From assembly GCF_001443045.1 (NCBI RefSeq), contig NZ_LKPJ01000009.1, forward strand, positions 1,433 to 46,396: a stretch of DNA of 44,964 bases. The letters run 5' to 3'. Below the pieces are notes generated by a model. That model worked only from the letters and a program-made list of their open reading frames with translations, was not told the origin of the DNA and did not search any database. The translations under genes and the position numbers were made by a program. Shown piece after piece: positions 24,526-33,709 of the stretch (position 1 is its first letter; each line of letters begins with the position of its first letter). The stretch is from Burkholderia ambifaria (GTDB lineage: Bacteria > Pseudomonadota > Gammaproteobacteria > Burkholderiales > Burkholderiaceae).

Positions 24526-25185
24526 ATGAAGAAACGCATGCTGCTGCTTGCCGCGCTCGTGATCGCGGGCGCGCTACTGGCCGTCTACGGCCCCACGCTG
24601 CTCGGCTTCTATCGCCTGCAGCGCCATATCGATACGACGGCGCAGGCCGACGATGCCGACGGCGGCCCGTGGCCGCGCACGACCGACGTGTGCATGGGTT
24701 GCCACGGCGTGAAGGGCACGTCGCTGAACGACGCCTATCCGAGCCTCGCCGGCCAGCCGGCGCACTACGTGGCCGCACAGCTTCACGCGTTCGCGAGCGG
24801 ACAACGCGCGAACCCGACGATGGGCCCGCTCGCGATGACGATGAGCGAAGCCGAGATCGCGCGCGTGGCCGGCTATTACGCGAAACAGGCGCCGCTGGAC
24901 AACCGCTATTTCAAGCCGGACGCGCAACTGCGCGCGAAGGGCGAGCAACTGGTGACGGGCGGCGCGTGCGTCGCTTGCCACGGTGCGCGGCTGACCGGCC
25001 AGGCGCAGTTTCCACGTCTCGCCGGCCAGGGCTACGACTATCTGCGCGCGCAGCTCGACGCATTCGCGAACGGTACCCGGATCGAAGCGACCGGCACGAT
25101 GCAGCGCGTCGTACAGGCGATGTCGGCGGACGATCGGGCGGCGGTCGCGACCTATCTCGCGAGCCTCGGTCCCGTCAAACAGTGA
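24526..25185 (+). CDS. Membrane-anchored dihaem cytochrome c (c4-like)
   Basis: A 219-residue protein with an N-terminal hydrophobic anchor (about 5-22) and two class I haem sites, CMGCH (56-60) and CVACH (148-152). Each is followed by the YPSLAGQ/FPRLAGQG element of c4 cytochromes. Methionine ligands are likely in NPTMGPLAMTM and in TGTMQRV. It starts 10 bp after the amine oxidase stop with its own AGGAG. It should accept electrons from the neighbouring flavoenzyme and pass them to the oxidase chain. Confidence 0.9.
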   Translation: MKKRMLLLAALVIAGALLAVYGPTLLGFYRLQRHIDTTAQADDADGGPWPRTTDVCMGCHGVKGTSLNDAYPSLAGQPAHYVAAQLHAFASGQRANPTMGPLAMTMSEAEIARVAGYYAKQAPLDNRYFKPDAQLRAKGEQLVTGGACVACHGARLTGQAQFPRLAGQGYDYLRAQLDAFANGTRIEATGTMQRVVQAMSADDRAAVATYLASLGPVKQ

Positions 25186-25219
25186 ATCAACGGCAGCAAT
25201 CGACCTCGGAGTTCGAATC

Positions 25220-25894
25220 ATGGATCACAGATCACTTGTCCTTTGTCTTTCCAGCGTGACGCTGGCGGCGACGACCGGCGTGTACGGCTTCAAGTTCGTC
25301 CGCAAGCGCAACTTCCTGCTCGGCTTCGAGTGGTGGATCGTGACGATCTCCGCGTCCAATGCCGTGATCTTCTTCGCGACCGGCTCGCCGGTTTCGTACG
25401 TCATCTCGCACTTTCTCGATGCGTTCTCGCGCGGATTCGGGATGCCGGTGATCGCGGTGGCCGGCCTGATGGCCGTCACGCATGGCTACCGGCCTTCGTT
25501 GCGGCAGGACGTCGCGCTGTTCGTGCTCGCGACGCTCGGGACGATCGCACTCGTGGCTGGCATGCTGCAGCACGCGCTGCCTTACTTCTACGTGATGATG
25601 TGGACGCTGATGTCGATCTATCTCGCCGGTTTCGTGTTGCGGCTCGTACGCGCCGGCCTGGCGTTCCATGCGTTGACGACGACGATCGGGATCGTCGCGT
25701 CGCTGGCGATCGCGTGCATCTACGACTTCTACAAGATCCCGGGCGAGGAAACCAACGTCGTGTTCAATTTCTACGTGCTCGCGCTTCTGACGTGGTCGTA
25801 CCTGACCGCCACGCTCTATTACGCGTATTGCGCACTGGAGCGCGACACCGGACGCGGCACGGTGAACGCGAACGTATTGTCGTATCCGGAATGA
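25220..25894 (+). CDS. Seven-segment membrane protein of unknown function
   Basis: A 224-residue hydrophobic protein with about seven membrane segments (starts near 5, 35, 72, 97, 119, 145 and 180) and short polar ends. I do not recognise the family and see no catalytic or haem motif; isolated histidines (H64, H87) are not in a bis-histidine pattern I can support. It lies 34 bp after the c4 cytochrome and is probably in the same transcript from P1, so a role in electron transfer or transport for the amine pathway is possible but unproven. Confidence 0.65.
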   Translation: MDHRSLVLCLSSVTLAATTGVYGFKFVRKRNFLLGFEWWIVTISASNAVIFFATGSPVSYVISHFLDAFSRGFGMPVIAVAGLMAVTHGYRPSLRQDVALFVLATLGTIALVAGMLQHALPYFYVMMWTLMSIYLAGFVLRLVRAGLAFHALTTTIGIVASLAIACIYDFYKIPGEETNVVFNFYVLALLTWSYLTATLYYAYCALERDTGRGTVNANVLSYPE

Positions 25895-25934
25895 GTAGCT
25901 GTACTGAGTAAGGGAAGAAGGTGCATGCCGTGCA

Positions 25935-26211
25935 ATGGGCCAGCCGCGGCGATCGCGAAGCGCACGGATGGAACCGGGCCGGCCGACCCGTGCGCAGCGG
26001 CGCGATGCGACGCGCGAACGCCTGATCGGCGCCGCGCGCGCGGCAGGCGCTCGCGACCGCGTGCATCGATGCGTTCGCAGCACGCGCGGGCGTGTCGCTG
26101 CCGTTGCCCGCGCAGGTACTGGCGCTCGGCCCGACCGCGCTGCGCGACGGCGTGCAGTCATGCTGCGCGGCCGGCGCACGCGGCACCGCCGGGCGGCTTC
26201 CTCACGCATGA
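25935..26211 (+). pseudogene. Probable remnant of a TetR-type regulator
   Basis: The first frame reads TRAQRRDATRERLIGAARAA, like the first helix of TetR proteins. It then loses sense. From 26041 a different frame reads ALATACIDAFAARAGVSLPLP and VLALGPTALRDGVQ to a stop at 26209-26211, like the last helices of the same family. About 100 residues between them are missing and the frame has shifted, so the gene would be dead. The match is by eye and short. The remaining DNA up to P2 (26212-26340) shows no gene. Confidence 0.42.
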
Positions 26212-26351
26212 AGTATTCGACCGCATGCGCGATCAACGGAACGACGAGGCACTGGCCGTACTTCGTCACCGGGTTGTATGACGGCTGAAAGCCGGTTGTC
26301 ATGGCTGCGCGGCAAGCCGTCACGACGCCGGTTCGAACATGCAGACGAAAC

Positions 26352-26420
26352 AGGGAATACCCCGTCTTTTTCTTTCTTTGTTTTTTGTCATGATGACCTA
26401 ACATTGTCACCATGTTCTAC
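26352..26420 (+). promoter_or_regulatory. Island promoter element P2
   Basis: GGGAATACCC is at 26352-26361, then CGTC and a T-rich tract, the inverted repeat GTCAT-G-ATGAC (26386-26396), TGACCTA from 26393 (41 bp after GGG) and a -10-like TCTACT at 26415-26420. The bases flanking GGG/CCC do not pair as in P1, so this copy is not a good terminator although the motif is kept. The leader to the PhyH gene is about 60 nt. Confidence 0.7.
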
Positions 26421-26481
26421 TGAAGGTGCCGGCAGTGAGCGATCGCGGCCGGCAGTGGTTGGACGAATCAGGAGATCTACG

Positions 26482-27315
26482 ATGGATGCACTTATGCGCA
26501 AGGCTTTCTTCGAGGACGGTGCGGTTCTCGTCGAAGGCGCACTCGACGCGGCGCAGCTCGCGCAATGCCGCACCGTGTTCGACTGGGGCATGGAGAACCC
26601 GGGCCCGATGGCGACGACGCTGCTCGACGGCACCGAATACCGGTCGCACAACGACAACGCGAACCCGTACGCGAAGACGCGGCTCGACGAACTGGTCGCC
26701 ACGCTGCCGTTCGGAACGCTGTTCGCCGATCTGTGGGGCTCGAAGCACGTGTGGTACTTCGCGGAAGAGCTGTTCATGAAGGCCGGCGGCAAGAGCGCGC
26801 GTTCGCCGTGGCACCAGGACACGTCGTACCTGCCGTGGCAAGGCATGCACTTCGGCAATGCGTGGATCAGCTTCGAGCACGTGCCGAAGCGCAACGCACT
26901 GGAGATCGTGCGCGGCTCGCATCACGGCGTGCGCCACGACGGCACCACGTTCCAGAACGCCGAGGATCCGACCGACCCGCTGCACGGCGGCGACGTATGG
27001 CCGCGCCTGCCGAACATCGAAGCGGAACGCCGTGCGGCGCCCGACGCGTACGACATCGTGTCCTGGGAAACGAAGCCGGGCGACGTGCTGCTGCTCCATC
27101 CGGGCGTGCTGCACGGCGGCGGCGCTGTCGATGCCGCGTTCCCCGATCGCCACACGCTCGTGCTGCGCTTCTTCGGCGACGACGCGGTGTTCAGCCCGCT
27201 GCCCGATGAAAGCCGCTCCGGCTTCACGCCGGCCGGCGTGCTGTTCGTCGAGGAACTCGCCGGGCTGAAGGCCGGCGACCCGTTCCGTGCACCGTGTTTC
27301 CGTCAACTCGTCTGA
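26482..27315 (+). CDS. Phytanoyl-CoA dioxygenase (PhyH) family Fe(II)/2-oxoglutarate oxygenase
   Basis: A 277-residue double-stranded beta-helix dioxygenase. The iron triad is visible as H111-x-D113 (SPWHQDTSYLPW) and a distal histidine in LLHPGVLHGGG (H211, or H206). An arginine in LVLRFFGDD is the likely 2-oxoglutarate partner. The family hydroxylates acyl-CoA or other hydrophobic and amine substrates. ATG 26482 follows CAGGAGA. It is the first gene after P2 and is followed 17 bp later by the RidA-like gene. Confidence 0.88.
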   Translation: MDALMRKAFFEDGAVLVEGALDAAQLAQCRTVFDWGMENPGPMATTLLDGTEYRSHNDNANPYAKTRLDELVATLPFGTLFADLWGSKHVWYFAEELFMKAGGKSARSPWHQDTSYLPWQGMHFGNAWISFEHVPKRNALEIVRGSHHGVRHDGTTFQNAEDPTDPLHGGDVWPRLPNIEAERRAAPDAYDIVSWETKPGDVLLLHPGVLHGGGAVDAAFPDRHTLVLRFFGDDAVFSPLPDESRSGFTPAGVLFVEELAGLKAGDPFRAPCFRQLV

Positions 27316-27332
27316 GCAAGGAGTTCTTCATC

Positions 27333-27746
27333 ATGTCAGCTACCGCCAAGCGGCAATCGATCGTTCCGCCGCCGTTCCAGCCGTGGTACGACGCGTACCA
27401 CTTCTCGCCGGCCACGCGCGTCGGCGACACGATCTGGGTGTCGGGCCAGGTCGGTCTCGACGCGCGGATGCAGCCCGCCGACGGCGTGGAGGCGCAGGCA
27501 CGGATCGCGTTCGAGAGCCTGAAGATGATCCTCGAGGCGGCGGGCGCGAGCCTCGCCGATGTCGTCGAGCTGACGACCTTCCACACGGATCTTCAGCGCG
27601 AAACCGAGGGATTCGCGGCGGTCAAGGACGCTTATTTCCCCAACCGCTACCCGTCGTGGACGGCGGTCGGCGTCTCGCAACTGGCGCTGCCGGGGCTGTG
27701 CGTCGAAGTGCGCGCGGTGGCGGTGGCCGGGTCGGGCAAGGACTGA
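27333..27746 (+). CDS. RidA/YjgF-family protein, non-archetypal
   Basis: A 137-residue Rid-fold protein (residue order FSPATRVGDTIWVSGQVG, then DVVELTTFHTD, then YFPNRYPSWTAV). True RidA proteins hydrolyse 2-aminoacrylate and other enamines/imines using an arginine in the P-A-R-S/T segment. Here that segment is YPSWTAV, with Trp at the Arg position, and the later V-E-I-E is VEVRAV. It is therefore in a Rid subgroup without the archetypal deaminase residue. In an amine-oxidation cluster it may bind or hydrolyse an imine intermediate by other residues. AAGGAG precedes the ATG. Confidence 0.88.
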   Translation: MSATAKRQSIVPPPFQPWYDAYHFSPATRVGDTIWVSGQVGLDARMQPADGVEAQARIAFESLKMILEAAGASLADVVELTTFHTDLQRETEGFAAVKDAYFPNRYPSWTAVGVSQLALPGLCVEVRAVAVAGSGKD

Positions 27747-27835
27747 TCCCGCGGGCAGCGCGTCGTTCCATCCTGACGAGCGTTCTCTATGAATCGCAGT
27801 CCTGATGGAATGACGAAGGCGTATCGAAACAGGCA

Positions 27836-27865
27836 GGCGGCCGGCCGTCAATCCGGCCGGCCGCC
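27836..27865. terminator. Strong hairpin between RidA-like and DUF1329 genes
   Basis: GGCGGCCGGCC and GGCCGGCCGCC are perfect 11-bp arms with an 8-nt loop. A further inverted pair, CCTGATGG (27801-27808) and CCATCAGG (27864-27871), can pair around it. There is no T-tract. It may attenuate read-through into the DUF1329-DUF1302-MMPL genes. Confidence 0.45.
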
Positions 27866-27961
27866 ATCAGGGAGCGACGCGATCGTCGGACGACGAAAGC
27901 GGACCGAGTGAATGCGCGTGGCCCATGGCGGGCAAGCGAACGCGCGATGGGAAGGAGAACC

Positions 27962-29329
27962 ATGATGAGCAAGCATCGATTCTGGGCCGTGTCCGCACTC
28001 GCGGCCGCCGCATGTCTCGCGATCGGCACGGCCGTCGCGGCTGACGACCTGACGCCGGCCGGCGCCGATCGTTCGGCGAGCAAGGACGGCACGGTGCCGG
28101 CCTACGCCGGCAAGCAGTCGCCCGACGCGGGCTGGGAGTGGGGCAAGGTGCGCGCCGATTTCTGGAAGCACCGCAACGAGAAGCCGTTGTATTCGATCGA
28201 TGCGGCGAACGTCGACAAGTACGCGGACAAGCTGTCGCCCGGACAGGTCGCGCTGATCAAGCAGAAGAAGGGCTACCGGATGGACGTCTATCCGTCCCAT
28301 CGCGAATGCCAGCTGCCAGACGCCGCCGAGCAGAATTCGAAGGCGAACCTGACGGCCGCAAAGCTCGGCCCGGCCGGCGAGACCCTCGCATCGGCCGTGC
28401 TGCCGGGCGTGCCGTTCCCGCAACCGAAGAGCGGCATCGAGGCGATCCTCAACTACGAGATGCGCTATCGCGGCGAAGGCATCGACTGGGCGCAGATGGC
28501 GACGACCGTGTCGCCGCGCCCGGGCAGCAGCGAATGGATCGACGCGGTCGGTCCGCAGGCGTACTACTTCCCGTCCGGCAAGCTCGGCAAGCGTTCGCCG
28601 CAGGACGTCGACCAGCTGAGCGCGGCCGTGTACTTCCAGATGAATTCGCCGGCCGCGCTGGCCGGCCAGGCGTTCGTGCAGCGCCAGTACTTCGACAAGG
28701 CATCCGAGACGTACTACTACTTCCCCGGCCAGCGGCGCGTGCGGCGCATGCCGGCCTATACGCACGACGCGCCGCTGATCGGCTTCGAGAACCAGTACCT
28801 GATCGATGAAGCCAACATGATCAACGGCTCGCTCGACCGCTTCAACTGGAAGCTGGTCGGCAAGAAGGAAATGATCGTCCCGTACAACGCGTTCGGCATG
28901 TACAAGTTCAAGAGCAAGCTGCACGACGTCGCGACGCCGGACGGCATCGCGGCCGCGAACCGGCGCTACGAGACGCATCGCGTGTGGGTGGTCGAGGCGA
29001 CGCTGAAGCCGAGCGCGCGGCACGTCGCGTCGAAGAAGGTGTTCTATCTCGACGAGGACAGCTGGCTCGCGCTGGTCGGCGAGGACTACGACGCGCAGGG
29101 CAAGCTGTGGAAGGTGCGGGAAAGCTATCCGATTCCCGTCTGGGAGCTTGGCGGAACCTGCGACAACGAGCCGCTCGCGCAGTACGACATGAACAACGGC
29201 CGCTACGTGCTCGATGCGACGTCGATCGGGCAAGGCAAGGACGTGCGCTGGCTCGAGCAGGCCGACGATCCGCGCTTCAAGCAGGATTTCTACACAGCGG
29301 AATCGCTGCGCTCGGTCAGCGAACGGTGA
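27962..29329 (+). CDS. DUF1329 periplasmic/envelope protein
   Basis: A 455-residue protein with a signal peptide (MMSKHRF, hydrophobic Ala core, cleavage after VAA). The mature part is rich in Tyr and Asp and matches the DUF1329 pattern (TPAGADRSASKDGTVPAY, ETYYYFPGQRRVRRMP, YEIHR-type VWVVEATLK). DUF1329 proteins resemble lipoprotein-carrier (LolB/LppM-like) folds and are usually found next to DUF1302 and MMPL genes in clusters for hydrophobic compounds. ATG 27962 follows AAGGAG. The function is probably periplasmic handling of a lipid-like substrate (inference). Confidence 0.87.
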   Translation: MMSKHRFWAVSALAAAACLAIGTAVAADDLTPAGADRSASKDGTVPAYAGKQSPDAGWEWGKVRADFWKHRNEKPLYSIDAANVDKYADKLSPGQVALIKQKKGYRMDVYPSHRECQLPDAAEQNSKANLTAAKLGPAGETLASAVLPGVPFPQPKSGIEAILNYEMRYRGEGIDWAQMATTVSPRPGSSEWIDAVGPQAYYFPSGKLGKRSPQDVDQLSAAVYFQMNSPAALAGQAFVQRQYFDKASETYYYFPGQRRVRRMPAYTHDAPLIGFENQYLIDEANMINGSLDRFNWKLVGKKEMIVPYNAFGMYKFKSKLHDVATPDGIAAANRRYETHRVWVVEATLKPSARHVASKKVFYLDEDSWLALVGEDYDAQGKLWKVRESYPIPVWELGGTCDNEPLAQYDMNNGRYVLDATSIGQGKDVRWLEQADDPRFKQDFYTAESLRSVSER

Positions 29330-29410
29330 TCGCCGGCGATTGACGGACAACAAGGAACCGGCGCGCGCGACGACTGCGCGCCGGCGTCGGACAGGGGGAG
29401 GAGACGGATC

Positions 29411-31255
29411 ATGGAATCGGCAGGATTGATCAGGAATGCTACGGTATCGATCGCGCTCGCAGGTGCTGCGGCGTCGAACGCATGCGCTTACGACTTCACG
29501 ACGGGAATCAACGATCTGCAGGGCTCCTGGGTGACGAACCTGACGGCCGGCGCCGGAATCCGGACCAAGAGCCCGAGCTGCTCGCTCACCGGCGACCCGA
29601 ATGCCTACGGCTGCGGCGCGGCGGCGAACACCAACCAGTGGGGCTATGCGGACAACGGCGACCTGAACTACCGCAAGGGCCAGCCGTTCAGCACCTACAT
29701 CAGCGCGACCAGCGAGCTGTTGCTGAAGATGCCGAGCGAAGGGCTGAAATTCATGGTGCGCGGCACCGGCATGTACGACTTTCTCGCCGGCAACACGGCG
29801 AGAACGCCGCTGTCGAGCACCGCGTCCGCGCAGGTGGTCTACAACGCGCAGCTGCTCGACCTGTGGGCGCAGAAGGATTTCACGATCGGCGGGCGCAACG
29901 CGCACGTGCGGATCGGCAACCAGGTAATCAACTGGGGCGAGAGCATGTTCGCGCAGAGCGGGATCAACGCGACCAACTCGCTCGACGTGCAGAAGCTGCT
30001 GATCCCCGGCTCGCAGCTCAAGCAGGCGCTGCTGCCCGCGCCGATGGTGAGCTTTGCCGCCGACCTGTCGCACGGGTTCAGCACCGAGGGCTATTACCAG
30101 TTCCAGTGGAACGGCAACCGCTACCCGCCGGTCGGCTCGTACTGGTCGGTGACGAACGGCTTCGGCCGCGGCGCCGAGCCGTTCACGCTCAACACGAACA
30201 ACCTGAACGTGGCCGGCCCGAGCGCGGGCACGATCGCGAACGCGATCGGCGGCGGGGCGGCCGCAGGCAACCAGGGCACGCTGAATGCGATCAAGAACGG
30301 GCTCGTGAACGGCGACTTCGCGGGGCCGCCGTTCAACAGCATCGGCCTGCCGTCGGTCACCAATCTGCCGGCGAAATACCGGCCGCAGTTCGGCGTGAAG
30401 TTCAACTATTCGCCGCGCTCGTTCGATGCGAACTTCGCGTTCTACTACCTGAACTACACGGACAAGTCACCGGTGCTCGCGTCGCTCGCGAACGGCACCG
30501 AGCAATGGTCGTATCTCGGCCGGCGCCAGCTGTTCGGCGTCAGCGCGAACTTCGGGCTTGGGCCCTGGGCCATCGGCACCGAACTGTCGTACCGCCCGCG
30601 CGACGCGGTCGCGCTGTCGAGCTGCTACGGCGCGGGCGGCCCGCTCGACCTGAACACGAACGGCGTGGCCGGGATCAATTGCCAGCAGTGGGTCGACAAG
30701 AAGAAATTCCAGTACGACCTGAACGGGCTGCTGGCGCTGACGCGCAGCGAGTATCCGTTCCTGAAATGGCTCGGCGCCGATTCGGCCGCGCTCACGTGGG
30801 AACTGACGTGGATCTACTACCCGGGCCTGCACGCCAGCGGCGTCACGCGCACGATCGACGGACAGACCGTCACGCAGGTGCCGCAGGCCGGCTACCTGCC
30901 GTGGCTGAACAACGGTTCCGGGCTCGGCTATCCGATCGGGATGGGCCAGGGCACCTCGAGCTCGGTGGGCGCGACGATCGATTTCAACTGGACCTATGAC
31001 GGCACGCTGATTCCCGGCTGGCAGGTGACGCCGGGCGTGACGTTCTCGGACGGCCTGTACGGCTATACGCCGACCTTCACCGCGAATTACATGCAGGGCG
31101 CGAAGTCGGTGAACGTCTACGTGCTGTTCAACCAGAACCCGCCGAACTGGCAGGCCGGCATCAACTTCACCGCGTTCTTCGGCGGCCACAACACGGTCGG
31201 CCAACCGTACGCGGACCGGAATTTCGTCGGGCTGTTCGTCACCCGGAATTTCTGA
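29411..31255 (+). CDS. DUF1302 outer-membrane protein
   Basis: A 614-residue protein with a signal peptide (cleavage near NACA-YDF) and alternating beta-strand patterns throughout, ending in RNF. A terminal phenylalanine is the usual beta-barrel assembly signal. DUF1302 features include INWGESMFAQSGIN and the long YYQFQWNGNRYPPVGSYW segment. It is likely a barrel for uptake of a hydrophobic compound, as in other DUF1302/DUF1329 pairs. GGAGGAG precedes the ATG, 81 bp after the DUF1329 gene. Confidence 0.88.
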   Translation: MESAGLIRNATVSIALAGAAASNACAYDFTTGINDLQGSWVTNLTAGAGIRTKSPSCSLTGDPNAYGCGAAANTNQWGYADNGDLNYRKGQPFSTYISATSELLLKMPSEGLKFMVRGTGMYDFLAGNTARTPLSSTASAQVVYNAQLLDLWAQKDFTIGGRNAHVRIGNQVINWGESMFAQSGINATNSLDVQKLLIPGSQLKQALLPAPMVSFAADLSHGFSTEGYYQFQWNGNRYPPVGSYWSVTNGFGRGAEPFTLNTNNLNVAGPSAGTIANAIGGGAAAGNQGTLNAIKNGLVNGDFAGPPFNSIGLPSVTNLPAKYRPQFGVKFNYSPRSFDANFAFYYLNYTDKSPVLASLANGTEQWSYLGRRQLFGVSANFGLGPWAIGTELSYRPRDAVALSSCYGAGGPLDLNTNGVAGINCQQWVDKKKFQYDLNGLLALTRSEYPFLKWLGADSAALTWELTWIYYPGLHASGVTRTIDGQTVTQVPQAGYLPWLNNGSGLGYPIGMGQGTSSSVGATIDFNWTYDGTLIPGWQVTPGVTFSDGLYGYTPTFTANYMQGAKSVNVYVLFNQNPPNWQAGINFTAFFGGHNTVGQPYADRNFVGLFVTRNF

Positions 31256-31317
31256 CGCCGATGTGCTTACGGGCGGCGCGCGTCGTGCGCCGCCGCCAAT
31301 CATGAAGGGGTAATGTC

Positions 31318-33678
31318 GTGCTCAATCGTCTGGTCAGCCGCCTCGAAAGGCTCTTCTTCGGTCATCGCGCGATCGTGCTCGCGGCGATCGCGTTGTTCAC
31401 CGTCGCGATGGCCGTGTTCGCCGTGCAGCTGCGCATGGACGCCGGCTTCGAAAAGCAGATGCCGATCGGGCACGAGTACATCCGCACGTTCCAGCAATAC
31501 CGGAACGACCTGCTTGGCGCGAACCGGATCACGGTCGTCGTGCGCGCGAAGCACGGGTCGATCTGGTCGAAGGAAGGGCTCACGCGGCTGTATAACGTCA
31601 CGCAGGCCGTCACGTATCTGCCGAACGTCGACCGCATCGGCGTGCGCTCGCTGTGGACGCCGAACGCGTTCGTCAACGAAGTGACCGACGAAGGCTTTCG
31701 CGCGGAGCCGATCATTCCGGGCACGATCACGCCCGACCGGCTGACGCCGGACATCGTCGTCCGCGTACGCCGCGCGACGACGCTCGGCGGCTACGTCGGC
31801 ACGCTCGTGTCGCATGACGAAGACAGCGCGATGATCACGGCCGAGCTGAACGAGCGCGACAGCGCCGGCAAGGTGCTCGACTACGTCGCGTTCAACCACC
31901 TGCTCGAACAGAAGGTGCGCAAGCCGTTCGAGGATGCCGGTTACGAGATCCAGATCATCGGCTTCGCGAAGCAGATCGGCGACATCGCCGATGGCGCGAC
32001 GGCCGTGCTCGGCTTCTGCGCGGTCGCACTGCTGCTGACCACGCTCGCTGTGTACTGGTATTGCCATTCGGTGCGCTTCACGGTGCTGCTGATCGCGTGT
32101 TCGCTGACGTCGCTCGTGTGGCAGTTCGGCACGCTGAAACTGCTCGGCTTCGGCCTCGATCCGCTCGCGGTGCTGGTGCCGTTCCTCGTGTTCGCGATCG
32201 GCGTGTCGCACGGCGTGCAGCAGGTGAACTTCATCGTTCGCGAGATCGCGCACGGGCAAAGCTCGTTCGACGCGGCGCGCCACAGCTTCAACGGGTTGCT
32301 GATCCCCGGCGTGCTCGCGCTGATCACCGCGTTCGTGTCGTTCGTCACGCTGCTGCTGATTCCGATCCCGATGGTGCGCGAACTCGCGATTACCGCGTCG
32401 CTCGGCGTCGCGTACAAGATCGTCACGAACCTGATCCTGCTGCCGGTGGCCGCGTCCTGCTTCAACTTCACGAAAGCCTATGCGGACAATTCGCTGAAGC
32501 GCGCGCAGCAGCGTGCCAAGCCGCTGCGCGTGCTCGCGCGGGTGGCCGAGCCGAAGTACGCGGGCCTCACCGTCGCGTTGACGGTCGCGATCTTCGCGCT
32601 GGCCGCCTGGCAAAGCCGCGACCGCGTGATCGGCACGCTGCAGCCCGGTGCGCCGGAATTGCGCGCGGATGCGCGCTTCAATCGCGATGCGACGTCGATC
32701 GCCGGCAACTACGACATGGGTCTCGACTGGCTCACGGTCGCGATCGAATCGAACGGCAAGGCCTGCGACAACCCGGCGGTCGGCCTGTACGAGGACGACT
32801 TCTCGGCGGCGATGCGCACCGTGCCGGGCGTCGTGTCGGTGCAGTCCTACTCGGCGATGCTGCGCAGCTACAACCAGGGCTACAACGAGGATTACCCGAA
32901 GATGAACGTCGTGCCGATCGATGCCGAGAACTACGGCGCGATGTCGGTCGACGTGTCGCGCGTGAAGGGTTTCATGAATCGCGACTGCGGGATGACGGCC
33001 GTGCACCTGTTCCTCACCGATCACAAGGCGACCACGATCAACCGGATCCTCGACGACGTGAAGCAGTATCGCGCCGCGCATTCGTTCCCGGGCATCACGG
33101 TCCGGCTCGCGGCCGGCAACGCGGGCGTGCTGGCCGCCACGAACGACGAGGTCGCGAAGAGCGAGCTGCCGATGATGCTCTACGTGTATGCGGCGATCCT
33201 GATCCTCGTGTTCCTCGCGTATCGCGACTGGCGCGCGATGCTCGCATGCTGCGTGCCGCTGTCGGTCGCGACCTTCATCGGCTACTGGTTCATGAAGGAG
33301 CTGCAGATCGGGCTGACGGTCGCGACGCTGCCGGTGATGGTGCTGGCGGTGGGTATCGGCGTCGACTACGCGTTCTACATCTACAACCGGCTGCAGGTGC
33401 ATCTCGCGGGCGGCCAGGACATCGTGAAGGCCGTGCAGCACGCGATGCTCGAGGTGGGGGTCGCGACGATCTTCACCGCGATCACGCTCGCGATCGGCGT
33501 CGCGACGTGGAGCTTCTCCGCACTCAAGTTCCAGGCCGACATGGGCAAGCTGCTCGCGTTCATGTTCATCGTGAATCTCGTGATGGCGATGACCGCGTTG
33601 CCCGCGCTCGCGTCGCTGCTCGAGCGCTGGTTCCCGCGCCGCAAGCCTGCGCGCGCACCGGGCCTGTTCAGCCATTGA
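31318..33678 (+). CDS. MMPL/RND-family transporter
   Basis: A 786-residue inner-membrane transporter of the RND superfamily (MMPL/hydrophobe type). The topology is one segment (about 18-38), a large periplasmic domain, five segments (about 225-380), a second helix-loop-periplasmic unit and five more segments (about 625-770). LVFAIGVSHGVQQVNF and LAVGIGVDYAFYIYN mark the proton-relay helices in the two halves. The start is GTG 31318, 7 bases after GAAGGGG. It lies 62 bp after the DUF1302 gene. Such proteins move lipids or sterol-like compounds with a DUF1302/DUF1329 pair; the direction is unknown. Confidence 0.9.
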   Translation: MLNRLVSRLERLFFGHRAIVLAAIALFTVAMAVFAVQLRMDAGFEKQMPIGHEYIRTFQQYRNDLLGANRITVVVRAKHGSIWSKEGLTRLYNVTQAVTYLPNVDRIGVRSLWTPNAFVNEVTDEGFRAEPIIPGTITPDRLTPDIVVRVRRATTLGGYVGTLVSHDEDSAMITAELNERDSAGKVLDYVAFNHLLEQKVRKPFEDAGYEIQIIGFAKQIGDIADGATAVLGFCAVALLLTTLAVYWYCHSVRFTVLLIACSLTSLVWQFGTLKLLGFGLDPLAVLVPFLVFAIGVSHGVQQVNFIVREIAHGQSSFDAARHSFNGLLIPGVLALITAFVSFVTLLLIPIPMVRELAITASLGVAYKIVTNLILLPVAASCFNFTKAYADNSLKRAQQRAKPLRVLARVAEPKYAGLTVALTVAIFALAAWQSRDRVIGTLQPGAPELRADARFNRDATSIAGNYDMGLDWLTVAIESNGKACDNPAVGLYEDDFSAAMRTVPGVVSVQSYSAMLRSYNQGYNEDYPKMNVVPIDAENYGAMSVDVSRVKGFMNRDCGMTAVHLFLTDHKATTINRILDDVKQYRAAHSFPGITVRLAAGNAGVLAATNDEVAKSELPMMLYVYAAILILVFLAYRDWRAMLACCVPLSVATFIGYWFMKELQIGLTVATLPVMVLAVGIGVDYAFYIYNRLQVHLAGGQDIVKAVQHAMLEVGVATIFTAITLAIGVATWSFSALKFQADMGKLLAFMFIVNLVMAMTALPALASLLERWFPRRKPARAPGLFSH

Positions 33679-33709
33679 CGGCCGCGGCCACCTTACGGAG
33701 ATCCTCGCC

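Noticed and set aside
26195..26290. Minus-strand stretch reading YNPVTKYGQCLVVPLIAHAV
   Set aside because: It looks protein-like over about 30 residues but lacks continuity on either side and matches no family I recognise. It may be part of older decayed DNA.
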